DNA of 64,000 nt, taken from the NCBI GenBank assembly GCA_031216445.1, contig CM062216.1, positions 5,701,501-5,765,500 on the forward strand. Reading direction: 5' to 3'. The position numbers were made by a program, and so were the translations under genes. Shown here in pieces: positions 45,431 through 58,600 of the stretch (the first letter of the stretch is position 1; every line of letters begins with the position of its first letter). The notes below the pieces were generated by a model that made no database searches, was not told the DNA's origin, and saw only the letters and a list, made by a program, of their open reading frames with translations. The DNA comes from Lateolabrax maculatus (taxonomy: Eukaryota > Chordata > Actinopteri > Acropomatiformes > Lateolabracidae).

Positions 45431-46479
45431 GTTGGCAACATCTTTGTTGCTAAGCAGTCGTTGCTGTGGTGATTTTGCACTGCACTTCCCAGAGATCACA
45501 AGTCAGTCAAGGAGTGTGGCCGGCACCGTGACGTCTTCCTTGGTGAATTTGATGGAAGGGAACTTTGGCTTCTCTTTTTCATATAACTCGAATGCTTCTC
45601 ATCCAGGCATTCTTCGGTTCATTCACGCACACTGGAGGCATGAAACACACCACTTCATGTGCATCGAAGGAATGAACAGCATTTGTATAAGCTGTGTAGT
45701 TTTCAGCCGTACAAAAACAAATATTCGACAGATTAGGACTTTTATGGTTTAAACACTCAATGTCGAACCTCCTGAGAAGGATATGAGGAAACTGCTTGAC
45801 TTAATGACACATCTTAAAGCCTTCTTTGGATGTTTTCCATACCAGAGATCTCTAACATCAGAGAGAGTCAGGTTCATCTATCCAATGATCTACCACCACC
45901 CACACCCGGTCCTCTACTGGTATATGTACTCAGACGCACCTCCAGAATCACTGTCACCCTCACTGAGTAATTACAGCGATTAATGCATGGACGTAGCTCG
46001 CCTCTGGCTCTGGACACTCTATCAAGACGCGTGCGGTAATGGATGAAGGTGCTTTCTTAATAGAGAATCCATAGTGTCTACATCTAGGGGGGTAAAAACC
46101 CCCCAAAAAACAACAAACATATTCATTTTTGATCAAGACTGACTTTACCCACAATCCTCTTGGGGGAGATCGTTTACCAGCCTAGAAACAAGAGAGAAAG
46201 CGGTCAGGTTCTTTTGCCCTTGTCGTTGCGCTCACGCTGACCTCTAAAAATGGACAACAAAGATCATATCACGACACCAATACGAGCACCAACGGCCTTT
46301 GCACAAATTGATTTAGCCACCCAGAACTCACTCCCATCTCAATGAGGTGGCAGGATGCTCACAGCATATATCACTGTCACACAAGCACCCTCTAGTGAAA
46401 TGTGATTTTTATCTTTATGAGCTCTCTCCCCCCCCCCCCTTTTTTTTTTTCAGTACAGCATGTAGCGGGTTGTGATAAG
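45431..46479. other. Spacer
   Basis: The 107-codon plus-strand frame at 45429-45752 has no recognised domain and is preceded by the T-rich tract, so it is not called. C-run and T-run at about 46429-46451. A weak CTCF-like word (minus strand) lies at about 46385-46399. Confidence 0.45.
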
Positions 46480-46720
46480 TGATGAGAAATAAAGGGTTGG
46501 CACATTACGCTAATACAGGTGCTCTCGGCGCATATGGGTGCTATCACAGAGGGAGAATGACATTGTTGTGGTCCTGTGCGTTTGAAAGCGGCTGGCGAGG
46601 CGGCGGGGGGCCTGCGCTATATGGCTCATAGATCACTAATGTGTGGGTGAGAGTTGTCACCAGCCAGCGCCTGGCTGCGAAGCACAACATAGTTTATGGC
46701 ACACAACCGCTAGACGTAAG
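46480..46720. promoter_or_regulatory. Candidate conserved non-coding element
   Basis: Complex block with CACATTACGCTAATACAGG, GGCGCATATGGGTGC, GACATTGTTGTGG and GATCACTAATGTG words. No coding frame. Confidence 0.35.
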
Positions 46721-46839
46721 CATGAATCGTGGGCCCAGGCAACAATGAGGAAAAGTGCACTAAAAATAGAGGATAAGCTTTTTTTTTTTTGATGTTTTTG
46801 CGCTTGTCCCAGAAACAATGGTTCCTTTTGATTTTTCAT
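46721..46839. other. Spacer
   Basis: Short spacer with a T-run at 46781-46790. Confidence 0.4.
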
Positions 46840-47480
46840 GTGTTCAAACTGTGGTACAAAGGATAAAGGAAGCGGTGTATAATGTCTGATTGGGCCTGTA
46901 GTAAAAGATCCGGATAAATACAGCTGAGAAGCCCACGCTAACCTGAAACCCTCTGTGATGGCTGGAAAGACACGATAAATGTTGCACTTTCAAGTGTGTT
47001 AAATGCACTAAGATAGGCTGGGCTTTCTCCCTTTCCAACTGACAACCTCTGTTACACAGTTAATTACAGCCAAGTGCAACACAGCGCTGTGTCAATTATC
47101 ATGTGCTTTAGCTCTCTCCCAATGGATATTTTTACTGCCTTGGTTTCACTGGTAAAGTTTCTACCTTCTTTTATTGCTATTCTGCCCAGGTCTCGAGGCT
47201 GAATTACATTCGGCAGACAGAGCTGTAAAAACAGAAGGGATTTAAGGATTCAGATTGGTGGAGGGTAACCTAATCTTCCGTAATTGGGGGAATGGTTCTC
47301 ATTTATATCAGCCTACTTTAGAAAGCAAGCTCATCGGCAGGCTGCTATCATCCCCGGCATTTTACTCTGACGATTCATTTTCATAAAGGCCCGGGAAAGG
47401 GAGGTCGACCGCCGCGGCGACGAACACACATATTAAACCTAATCATCATTAATCAAAGCACTACTCTTACTTTGCAGGTC
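46840..47480. promoter_or_regulatory. Candidate conserved non-coding element cluster
   Basis: A 640-base complex run. Words include GTCTGATTGGGCC, GTTAATTACAGCC, GTCAATTATCATG, CTGAATTACATTCGG, CCGTAATTGGGGG, GGCATTTTACTCTGACG, CATTTTCATAAAGG, CCTAATCATCATTAATCAAAG and GACCGCCGCGGCGACG. Three tandem TAAT/ATTA sites at 47440-47456 stand out. No coding frame. Strong enhancer-like texture. Confidence 0.4.
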
Positions 47481-47948
47481 GTGGAAATCAACATACACAA
47501 CATAAACGCTGCACAAAGATCCCTCGTGTGCTGGTTTTGCCTGAGCCGCCGCGCTGCTGGAGTGCTGTGAAATAACACATTCTGGGCTGCGTCGTCTCGA
47601 AATGGAACTAAAATGGTAATCCTCTGCCAGGCGAAGCGTTCTCGCCTCGCCAGATGCTTAGTTCTGAAATTTGCCTAATTGCCACGCTCAGATCAATCCC
47701 TTTTACTCTGCCAAATGAATCTGCCAGAGTGTGTTCCGAGCGTTTTGTTGGCCCAATATGCTTTTTCTTTTTTTCTCTTGCAAAGATTCGTGTTTTCGTG
47801 ACTCCCAGCGAAGGCCTGAGAGAGGTTTTGGTCTCTGTGACATATCTGCACAGCCGGATGCGTGTCCACCCCTGCTGACCCGCTTGCCCATTAGCCATGG
47901 CGTTGCAGTGAGGGCACAGGGCCTATCCATCTCACCCCACCCCCCCCA
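47481..47948. other. Spacer with small complex patch
   Basis: 47620-47710 has CNE-like words (CTTAGTTCTGAAATTTGCCTAATTGCC, GATCAATCCC). No gene is recognised; overlapping frames on both strands at 47608-48027 lack domains. Confidence 0.4.
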
Positions 47949-47979
<31 letters not shown>

Positions 47980-48088
47980 GTACACCCACTCTTCATATGT
48001 CTCAGACACATGGCGTGGGCGGTCTAAATGTGGCCCTTTGATCAAAGGGCAGCGTGTGGGAATGGACACTGACTTACTGACCCCCCCC

Positions 48089-48119
<31 letters not shown>

Positions 48120-48294
48120 ACAGGAGCGCACACACACACATTCATACACACTACATACATACATATATTCATTAACTGTGTAGCTCTGATATAATATGTT
48201 TCCTGTGGGCAAATACACACTCCACAAATAAGCACAAACCAGCGAAAACACAGAAACCACAATTATTCACACACACACACACACACACACACAC
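47949..48294. repeat. Microsatellite cluster: (CA)n, C25, (CA)n, (CA)n
   Basis: (CA)n at 47949-47978, a 25-base C-run at 48081-48105 running into (CA)n to 48122, and (CA)n at 48269-48294. All small frames crossing these encode Cys-Val, Gly or His-Thr repeats. Confidence 0.97.
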
Positions 48295-48599
48295 GTGGGA
48301 ACAAATGTTCAATGAAAAAAACTCATTTGTGCAGCTGCTACTGTACTCATTAAAACTAAGAACATATTATGAATGGCACACACATATGCTCAGCACATCT
48401 TGGCATAGGTATGCACCAAGACAAACATCCGTATACCATTCACTCCCCGTCTGCACAGGGGATACATCTCACATCATCATGACACATGACGATATGATAT
48501 AAAAAGCCCTCATGGCAAAATAATAAAAAAATAAATACATTTAAAAAAAAAAAAAAAAAAAAAAAGCAATGGAAGTAACAAATGAAATAAAAGGGGAAG
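48295..48599. repeat. Spacer with A-run
   Basis: A 23-base A-run lies at 48543-48565. Otherwise no gene is recognised. Confidence 0.6.
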
Positions 48600-49300
48600 A
48601 CAGAGGAGGGGTGCCTGTGTGTGCGTAAACGCAGAAAGTGAGGGATGAATCAGAAGTTTAGTCAACAGAGAAACCCTCGGTTCCAGCTGCCCGGCCGTGT
48701 GATGAGCCACTCCGTGCTTGTCAACAACATCCCCTATCATTCCTGCACAACTATCTACTCACACAACCAGGACCCGCCCCCTCCATCCCTCCAGCATCCT
48801 CCAGGAGAAACACCTCCGACTGCAAGACGGGCTGCTCGGCTCCGGCGGCGGCAACCTCTCCCCCCCCCCCCAGCCCCTTGTCTCCGTTCCCCCTCCCCTG
48901 TTCCCTTTTCCTCTCCTCCCTCTATTTCTGTGCATTCTCTCTCTCTCTCATCCCTTTTTGTCACCACTTCTCTTTCTCCCTTCCCGCGCTGCCGCTGCGT
49001 TTGGCGCGGCGGATGAAAACATAAAAGAGGCAAAGATTTTTTTTTTTTTTCCTTTTTTTTTTTTCTTCTTAAAGACAGAGAGAGAGAGAGAGGGAGAGGG
49101 AGAGAGAAAGACACAAACCGACGTTGGGGAGGCTGGAGAAGCCAAATTAGCATGAGAATACTCACAGTGTTGTTGGTGAAGGAGCGCGGGGATGGGAGCG
49201 CGGCACCGGTCCCTCCGTCAGATACAACCTGCACACACAAGATTGAAGAGGGAAAAAAAAGAAAACTAGGCTGTGAGAGCGGCAAAAAGGGGAGAGGAGG

Positions 49301-49385
49301 AGGAGGAGGAGGAGGAGGAGAGAAGAGCAGGACACGGTGGAGGAGGAGAAGAAGAAGAAGAAGAGGGAGGAGGAGGAGGAGGGAG
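49301..49385 (+). repeat. Polypurine (GGA)n/(GAA)n tract
   Basis: About 85 bases almost entirely purine, with GGA units, a short GAGCAGGACACGGT interruption, GAA units and GGA units again. Near-mirror symmetry makes it a candidate for triplex or quadruplex structure. Confidence 0.85.
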
Positions 49386-49939
49386 CGGAGCATCCAATGC
49401 ACGCACCAACAGGAGCCCAAATAAAGGAAGAAAGGATTCCTCGAGGAATGTGTGTGTGCGTGTGTGTGTGTGTGTGTTTGGGCAGTGATGGTGTGTTTGT
49501 GTGTGTGTTGTTATGAGGGGGGGGGGGGGGTGATAGGTTGTCTTTGGGAAATATAAAGCGCGCGCGCACACACACTCACATGCGAGGTTGCACTTGGGTG
49601 CACAATCACATCTGACAGGTCTGATCTGCGGTCCACCTACCTCCTTATCTTCCACCTCCCTCTCTCTCTCTCTCTCACACTCTCTCACACACACACATAC
49701 ACTCTCTCTCTCTCTCTCTCCCTCACTGTTGCTCACACTGATGCCAGAGATTCAGCTGCTGCAGGGAAGCTATCGCCCTCATCGCTGTATGTTACCGAGA
49801 GAGAGGAGGGGGGGGGGGGCACCGTCGGATCTCCCGCCCGCCCACGCCACCCGGCCCACCCCCCACCCCCCCCGCCTCTCCGCGCGCTCCGCACCTCGAA
49901 CGCACAGAGGAAGAGAACGCTTCAATTGAATGAGAGAAA

Positions 49940-50301
49940 TCCCGGTGGCATTGAGGCAATTATAGAGGCTGCTGGCAGTGTTTTCTGCCTTCTTCGCCCT
50001 CCCCTCCTCTTCCTCGTCCCCTCCGTCCTCTCCCGGGCCGGCGGAGGGTCTGTTTTCTCTCTCTTTCAGTCTCTCCGTGCTCCCGACATATGCCACTATT
50101 AATGTGGCTTCTGTCACTTCAGCTGTTTTGGTCGGATCGCTTTTGTCTCTGCATCCACCTCGTCGGCCTCCATCCCTACCTCCCTACCTGCCTCCCTACC
50201 TGCCTGCCTGCCTTCGCCCCCCCCCCACCCCACCTCGAAAGATCTCCACAAAACCTGACTCCAACCTGACAGCACCATTCAGCTCCAGCAGCTACTGAGA
50301 G
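49940..50301 (+). promoter_or_regulatory. Candidate non-coding first exon ending in a splice donor
   Basis: GC-rich, C/T-rich sequence with high CpG ends at 'gctactgagag|gtaaaa' (GT at 50302-50303), a plausible splice donor, after which composition turns AT-rich. A 106-codon frame (49978-50298) stops three bases before the donor and is Ser/Pro-rich, more like 5' UTR than protein. Orientation and even transcription are inferred. It lies about 300 bases from the CpG island. Confidence 0.25.
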
Positions 50302-50569
50302 GTAAAATATATTAATCCCCCTGGCCTTATCAGGTCTTGCAAGGCTATGTGGCACGGCACCGCACGGCACGGCCCCGAACCACACAAATGACTCAGGAGA
50401 AACTTTAATAACTGTCTCTTGGGTCTGGCTTTTTGATGCATGCTGCTCCTGTTTTTTCCTTTCTTCCTTTTTTTTTTTTTTTTGTTTAAAAATCTAGCAG
50501 TCGGTCTACATATATCACCAAAAACAGAGCTGCAAGTCAAACACCTCAGCCTCTAATCAGGCAGCCCCC

Positions 50570-51030
50570 CCCCCCAACCCGCCGCCGCCCCCGCACACTG
50601 CATCCCTGCAGCCACCACTGCACTTTATCTCCCCTCAATTAACATCTTCTGAGCGAGCCTCTATTATCTTAACCGCACAGAGCACAGGGGTCCTCCGAGG
50701 AGCCGCGGTGGAGGCCGGCTGAGCGGCGGACAGGGGGCCCCGGGCCCTGCCGCCGCCGTCAGTCCGCGGGCCTCATTAAAGCCGGAGGCAACATGACGGG
50801 CTGCGAGCGGAGGCGCTGCAGAAACAGGCGCGGACGGAGCGCTGCGGCCCCCCTCCCCCGGGCCCCTCTCTCTCTCTCTTTGTGGGGATTATCTGCACGT
50901 TGGCGTCGACGTCGTGACAACATCATCCCATCCTGTTGTGACCGCTCTCTCGGTGAGATCGTGCTCATCTCCTACCCTCTGAGCGGGCAGTGTCCCAGCA
51001 TCCGCCGTAAATCGCTCTCCACGTGAGACA
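50570..51030. promoter_or_regulatory. CpG island, candidate promoter
   Basis: The densest CpG region in the window. In the ~240 bases from about 50694 I count more than 25 CpG, with GC-box-like words (CCGCCGCCG, CCCCCGGGCCCC, GCGGCGGAC). TATA-like words lie just downstream (CTATAAAATATATAAG at 51059-51074). Frames on both strands (for example 50793-51026, Arg-rich) have no family. It is probably a promoter or first-exon island of an unrecognised gene, whose coding exons would lie outside the window. Confidence 0.5.
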
Positions 51031-51732
51031 ATGCCACCGGGCTGAAGCTCAAGGATTCCTATAAAATATATAAGTGATGCGATTGGTTGACGTCGTGCTT
51101 ATATATGGCTAATTTCCGTTTTGTATAATGCCCCCTGTGCCCTGTTTCATCTGTTTGGTTGCCCTAACCAACTTCAATTTCACCCTATGAAGCCATCAAA
51201 CCACCCATTAAGCCACCAAGCTGCCCTCTTTGTCCTTGATCCCCTGTCTGACAACAACAGGAGAGCCCCCCCCCCCCACCCACCTTGCACTCTCACACCG
51301 AGGTAGCCTGGCGATTTGGCCGGCCCTGCCACCGACTTTGGCTCAAGCCAGACTATTAAGAGTATTCTATTACTGTTGGGTTAACCTGTCACGCTTGGCT
51401 GTGGCTCTCTTTATTGTCTGGCCGCTCTGAAAGGGCAGGGGATAAAACTCCATCAGCGGGACAAACGACCACACGGGCCGCCATTCATCAGACGCCTGGG
51501 GTTTCCCCCCGTGGACACCGGCCATCGCAACCTCTCCAACGCCGCGGGGGTAGCCTTCGCTCCCCCTCTCAAAATGGGAGCTCCCAGTGGCCAATCTGCA
51601 CAGCCGAGGATGGACAGAGAGGCATCTCTGGTCACATAAGGTTTCCTCCCTTAATCATGACTTGGGGAATAGCGGTTCTATCAGGGCTGAAGCAGCTAAT
51701 GTATTGACTAAGATCAGGTAGTGTGGCAGGCG
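51031..51732. other. Spacer next to CpG island
   Basis: 51059-51115 has promoter- or enhancer-like words (GCGATTGGTTGACGTCG includes CCAAT-reverse and CRE-like ACGTCG). Frames on both strands at 51370-51707 are overlapping and lack domains. No gene is called. Confidence 0.4.
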
Positions 51733-51890
51733 GTGTGGGGAAGTGATTAAGAAAGCAGACTAGTGATCAGCGGATGACAGGGGTCAATCCCCTGTTGGGC
51801 AATTGGGTAGTGGCCTTGGGCTAGGTACTTAGCCCCAACACACCAGCTAGACACTCAACTGTGAGAGTGGATAAAATGTCAAATTCAACT
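51733..51890 (+). mobile_element. tRNA-derived SINE (V-SINE-like)
   Basis: Order of parts: box A-like 'gtggggaagtgattaag', box B-like 'aggggtcaatcccctg', a 'ccttgggctaggtacttagcccc' body and a 'gtggataaaatgtc' tail. This matches, diverged, the layout of the vertebrate tRNA-head SINEs with 'ccttgagcaaggtacttaa' body. No clear target-site duplication, so it is probably old. Confidence 0.7.
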
Positions 51891-51989
51891 TCACCCTTTG
51901 CAAAGGTTCAAAGCAAGGAGATGACAGCGAACGCTTTGGTTATTAAAAAATTCATATCATAATGAAACAGCCGTGTTCCATCTTCACAC
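51891..51989. other. Spacer
   Basis: Nothing recognised beyond the SINE edge. Confidence 0.35.
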
Positions 51990-52210
51990 ATCCCCCTCCA
52001 GCAAACACGGCGCTCCTTTTTTCATGGGATCCATCAAGGGAGGGCCACAATTAAGTGACTAATTTGATTAGGAGATAATGTGAGTCCCACTTAATGGAAA
52101 GGACAGACTTCACAACACAGGGAGATTAGTTTGGTGGATGCCTGCTTATTAATTAAGACAGCCCTCCGTGCCCATATTAAGTCAAATGCACAGATGCAGT
52201 TTTAATGGGT
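51990..52210. promoter_or_regulatory. Candidate conserved non-coding element
   Basis: Complex block with CACAATTAAGTGACTAATTTGATTAGG, CACTTAATGG, GAGATTAGTTTGG, CTTATTAATTAAGACAG, CATATTAAGTC and GTTTTAATGGG words, an unusually dense series of TTAAT/TAATT sites. No coding frame. Confidence 0.4.
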
Positions 52211-53284
52211 CAGAGTATGCACAAGTAAGACAAATGGAAATCGGTATGTTGCAGAAAAAAAACAGAAGCTGGTTAAGCTTGTTGATGAAAACTGAAAATG
52301 ACCATGAAAGGTTTTAATTGAACTTTTTAAAATTTTGGGTATACTCTTGCATCATTTACCCATTCATAATGTAATACTGTAGGTAGGGGTGCTTGTTGTT
52401 AAAACATGTCAAAGTACTTCTGATCTAGAATTTCACTGTGCTGCGTCTGTGTTTCCACTGTATGTCAGTGCACACCACAGCAACATACTCGTTCAAATTA
52501 CCTCCGTTGCGGTCATCCAGTTTTGTGTCCGATACTACACAAGCCCTTCAGGTGAGCCTCTGCTTTTCATTTGAGCTCTGTCCCTTAGAAGATTTGATAT
52601 GAACATAGAATGAATAATTTGACCCTAACCCTGACCTCCTAAAAATTGGTTTATGTCAGTAATCAAGATGGCCACAGCACGTCTCTACCTGTCTGTATGT
52701 TCCGCATGACTGTTCTAGTGATATCCGTTTTTTTTATGAAAAATACTGGTGAAACTATTGTACATTATCTGGATATGCGTTCACTCCTTTGTTGCATGTG
52801 AAAGTTGCATCTGTCTGTTTGTATTGTTTGTGCTTATTGTAGAAATGTTTATGCTACCCTATTGGCCTGGTCACTCTTGGAAAAGAGATTTTAATCACAA
52901 TTAGACTTTTACCTATATAAATAAAGGAATGATGATTTAAGTAATAAACTAGTTCTATGTTTGAGGAAAAGGCAAATAAATGTGGCCAATTTTCTCTTCT
53001 GTAAAGTATAATTAGGGCTGATATTTTGCATTGACTGAGTAGCTTTAACATAAAGGATGACACATGTAGACAACAGGGTTCCTGCACGAACAACTTTGTA
53101 CCAAAGTCTTGCTCTTTCTGCCATCTTATGTGATGTATCTTTTCTGAAGTCCAACAGATTTTGTTTGTAACTTATATCCTGCATGCCCCAACGGCTGCAC
53201 ACTGACTGTCAGTCAGACAGATCTGAGCCAATTTCTGAGTCCCTGTAAGAAAAGGTAAAAACTACAACCAAAAGCATGAGAGAT
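52211..53284. other. AT-rich spacer
   Basis: About 1.1 kb with no recognised gene or RNA. Small AT-rich frames on both strands lack domains. Confidence 0.5.
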
Positions 53285-53890
53285 TACTGTATTTGCGGCA
53301 GTCCTTGAGTTTGTGCTTGGCGTCCGTCTGGTGTGTTCAGCCGCTGGGGTGCTCTGTCATTCCGGGCACACCGCACACTCCCAAGCGCTCTATTTACGGT
53401 GGCCGAATCCCTGCTGCGTGGAGCGGGAAGGGTATAATCTCCCAGCGGTATTCTGGGTGGTGAATCTGCCGATATTGTCTGTGCATACCAATGGCAACCT
53501 CACCTCTGTCTACGGAGTTATGATGTATAAAGGAAGGAGGGAAAAAAAACAAAAACTGCAAGCCAGTCCATGATGCGTCAAGATGTTGGAGGGGGGTAAC
53601 AGGGGTGTCTGGAAACCCCCAGTGGAGGTATACGTTCAAATCACTCCCATCAACACTACCAACGCCAGCCTTACCACTTTGGCAGCTACCGCTTCCATCA
53701 CCTGCCTCTGTGAAGTCACACTGCACCGGATTCAATCAAGTGACCATGTTACACAGCGACATCTACGTAGTGTTTATGCACGCCGCCACCCGCAGACACG
53801 TGGCTGTGATCGCCCCGGCAACACGCTGCCGACGTGATGGAATTTCATTTGACAAGTGGAACGGGTCCTGCAAACTGAGAGGTTAAGGAA
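53285..53890. other. Moderately complex region with frames on both strands
   Basis: Open frames on both strands (86, 113, 84 and 93 codons) overlap here, partly because CpG-bearing sequence has fewer stops. None shows a family signature, and the two strands compete. 53300-53560 could be a conserved block. No gene is called. Confidence 0.35.
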
Positions 53891-54660
53891 GACTTAGGTT
53901 AAACTGCTGAGAGACTTATTGTCTTTGGATTACATGGACAAGGAACAACTCCCCATGAGAATATAAAAGGCTCTGAAAATCTGTTTAGAGAGTTCACGTG
54001 CCCGTACAGTATAGTTGCCGTATACATGCATCGTATGATAAAGCCCCAGAGTGAAGAAGCTTAATGAAGCCATGCGAGGGGCTAGTGTCTGCAGAGCGAG
54101 GTGTCAGGTGACTTCCCTCCTGGCTATATGTGCGTCTCATTGGTATGTGCGACGCGATGGGGCCTTGGCTCTCTTCTGATTATGATGTCTGCTGAGAGCT
54201 AGGCCAGCCCAGGGTGAGAGCCAAACCGACGCGGCTGAGATGGAGGGAAGATTCAGAGAGCCTCTGTTCTCTCACCGGGGGATCCCCCACATCATTTAGC
54301 GCCTCATGCAGATCGCTGCTAGTGGCAACACAGCCCTCTGGGCCCGGGGAATTAATGTACCAAGCAATGGCAGAAGTGATTTATTAAAATAACACACCCT
54401 GATGAGAGAGAGAGGAGCCAGGGTTGCTCTTTCTCAGCTCGTCCCCATATGCCGCCGAGGGAGGAAATGGAATCATATAGGTGTTACGGCGAACAGCAAC
54501 CGAGGAGAGACTGAGAGAAAGTGGACAGCCACTGCACAAATTGTGCGACAGTCCTCGCTGTCATTGCTTATTTATTTACCCTCTTTCCATTTGAGTCAGG
54601 CCTTGTATTAAATTGATCCCTCCTGCCGCGTTTTGCCTTGTTGAACAAGCGCAAAGCCCC
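53891..54660. promoter_or_regulatory. Candidate conserved non-coding element cluster
   Basis: Complex run with ATGATAAAGCCCC, GCTTAATGAAGCC, GCGACGCGATGG, GGGGAATTAATGTACCAAGCAATGG, GTGATTTATTAAAATAAC and TTGTATTAAATTGATCCC words. The 69-codon frame at 54402-54611 lacks a domain. Texture-based call. Confidence 0.35.
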
Positions 54661-54832
54661 GTTAAGTGTCTGTGAAAGGCTGGTGATTGTGTTTGCGGCG
54701 CCCTGGGTGCGGCGCGGCCGTCCTCTCCCCTCTATCTCCCCCGGACAGACGGGATTAGGAGCTGGGAGAGGGGCTGAATGACCCTCTGGAGGGGACGAGA
54801 GACAGGCAGGCAGCGAGCAGCTTGATTCGGGG
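54661..54832. other. GC-rich spacer
   Basis: CpG-bearing GC-rich patch (GGCGCCCTGGGTGCGGCGCGGCCG near 54697-54720, described in part) before a microsatellite. No gene is recognised. Confidence 0.4.
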
Positions 54833-54872
54833 CTCACACACACGCACGCACGCACGCACACACACACACACG
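54833..54872. repeat. (CA)n/(CACG)n microsatellite
   Basis: CA and ACGC units mixed over about 40 bases. Confidence 0.95.
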
Positions 54873-55368
54873 TACACACTGACAAATGGGAGCCTGTGCG
54901 TGCTCATGCGCACGCATTCTCTTAGTCATTTGCTCACAAAGTGTTTAAGGTTGAGCTTAGCTTAGCCCCAGACAGGTGCATGGCCGTCAGGAGGCTCGGC
55001 CACGTGCAGAGGTGGACGTGCACTTATCCGTGAGCTGACACATTTTTTACAGCAACTGTGCAAACAGTGAGCTACTGTATGTAGCCTCTCACTGCTGATG
55101 ATATGAGAACATCTGCTGTGCTGCTAAACATCTGCTGCTCAATGGCTGCATATCTAAGCTCTCATATTTTATCATTTTTACTCTTTTTATCAGCAAGCCA
55201 GTCGAGAAATGTGTAAATTTCTAGTCCCGAATGGTACTGTAGAGTGGTTGCAGAGAGATACTGAACAGTGGGGCACTTTGTAGACTGAATGAAAGGAGTG
55301 GATGTGGTTCCCTACTAGAGCTGCTGATGGTTATGCACAGTCAGACATGGAGCTGTACACAGGAGGTC
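54873..55368. other. Spacer
   Basis: No gene or repeat is recognised. Confidence 0.45.
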
Positions 55369-55432
55369 TTACATTTACATACATTTACATCTTAGACATT
55401 TAGCTGACACTCTTATCCAGAGTGGCTTACTA
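55369..55432 (-). mobile_element. SINE/LINE tail fragment
   Basis: 'tacatttacat', 'agacatttagctgacac' and 'tcttatccagagtggctta' are, in reverse, the 3' tail of a vertebrate SINE/LINE family (TGGATAAGAGCGTCTGCTAAATG-type, recalled in part). The rest of the element is missing. Confidence 0.7.
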
Positions 55433-57869
<2,437 letters not shown>

Positions 57870-58600
57870 TCCCGTACAGTCAAACAAGAGTGCTTGATAA
57901 TACAGGAATGCTTTTTAGAATATGTTTATGTGAAAGCCTCTGTCCATATTTTACCAAAAGAAAAAAATGTAACTGTTGGGACAGGTGAAAAACTTCGGAC
58001 AATTCAGCATTCAGGCAAGTCAACATTTGGCCAAATCACCATTCAGGCAATTCCCCATTGAGGGTGTAGTGTGCTCATATGAAATTCTTTGACGATATTT
58101 TTCAAAAGCAAACAGGAAAGCATAATGAACTTGTTAACGTGAATTGAGGTTCGAGCAGTTAGGCATTCAGGCGATTTGATGTTGATCAAGTCAAACCTAT
58201 TTAATGGATCATGACCAGTATAGGAAAGTTTTCCGTACAGATTGTTTGTGAAAGCCTCTCTTAATATTTCCAAAAGCAATGCCAAAAACACATACATTTA
58301 CAATAATGTTTTTCAGCAATTTGGCATTCTGGTCAATTTGGAACTGTATTCGTAAAAGATAAAAAATATACACTGCACTTCGAGTATGACAGCAAAGTTT
58401 AATCATACAGGGATTCTTTTTAGAATCTGTGCACAGCCTTTGTGAACATTTAAAGGAAAAGCTGTTACACAGGTGAACAACTCGCCGTTCAGGCAATTCA
58501 GCATTGAGACTGCAGTGTATTTGGACAAGATGATGAATATACTATACATCTAGTCAAGCCTGTATAATGGATCCATGTGTCAGGGTGTGACTTCGAGGGG
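57870..58600 (+). repeat. Degenerate long-unit repeat array
   Basis: Recurring segments appear in partly the same order. Segment 1: 'tacaggaatgctttttagaatatg' region at 57901 and 'tacagggattctttttagaatctg' region at 58408. Segment 2: 'gtgaaagcctct' at 57930 and 58249, 'gcctttgtgaac' at 58436. Segment 3: 'acaggtgaaaaact' at 57982 and 'acaggtgaacaact' at 58470. Segment 4: 'ttcaggcaatt' at 58045 and 58489 with variants between. Segment 5: 'aatggatcatg' at 58203 and 'aatggatccatg' at 58565. Unit length is irregular (roughly 190-450 bases). No coding frame. Confidence 0.6.

Larger units (their letters stand above)
48600..50569. other. Simple-repeat-rich flank of the CpG island
   Basis: C-run at about 48861-48870; T-runs at 49039-49064; (GA)n at 49077-49108; purine GGA/GAA tract at about 49301-49385; (GT)n and G-run at about 49449-49531; CG/CA tract at 49558-49574; (TC)n/(CA)n at 49661-49720; CCT(A/G)-type repeat at about 50168-50215; T-run at 50468-50483. 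The 221-codon minus-strand frame (48755-49420) and all others here consist of translated simple repeat. This composition is common around vertebrate CpG-island promoters. Confidence 0.6.

Noticed and set aside
48755..49420. Longest open frame, about 221 codons on the minus strand
   Set aside because: It is made of translated GGA/GAA, GA, T-run and C-run repeats, giving Leu, Pro, Ser and Glu runs without any domain.
49978..50298. 106-codon Ser/Pro-rich frame before a splice donor
   Set aside because: Composition fits a C/T-rich 5' UTR. No conserved start context or domain, so it is kept only as a candidate non-coding exon.
50793..51026. Arg-rich frame in the CpG island, possibly a zinc-finger protein start
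   Set aside because: I compared it by memory with short basic N-termini of known zinc-finger regulators and found no match; Arg richness follows from CpG content.
53285..53890. Possible coding exon between 53313 and 53886
   Set aside because: Several frames on both strands are open at once with no family signature, and no consistent acceptor/donor pair stands out.
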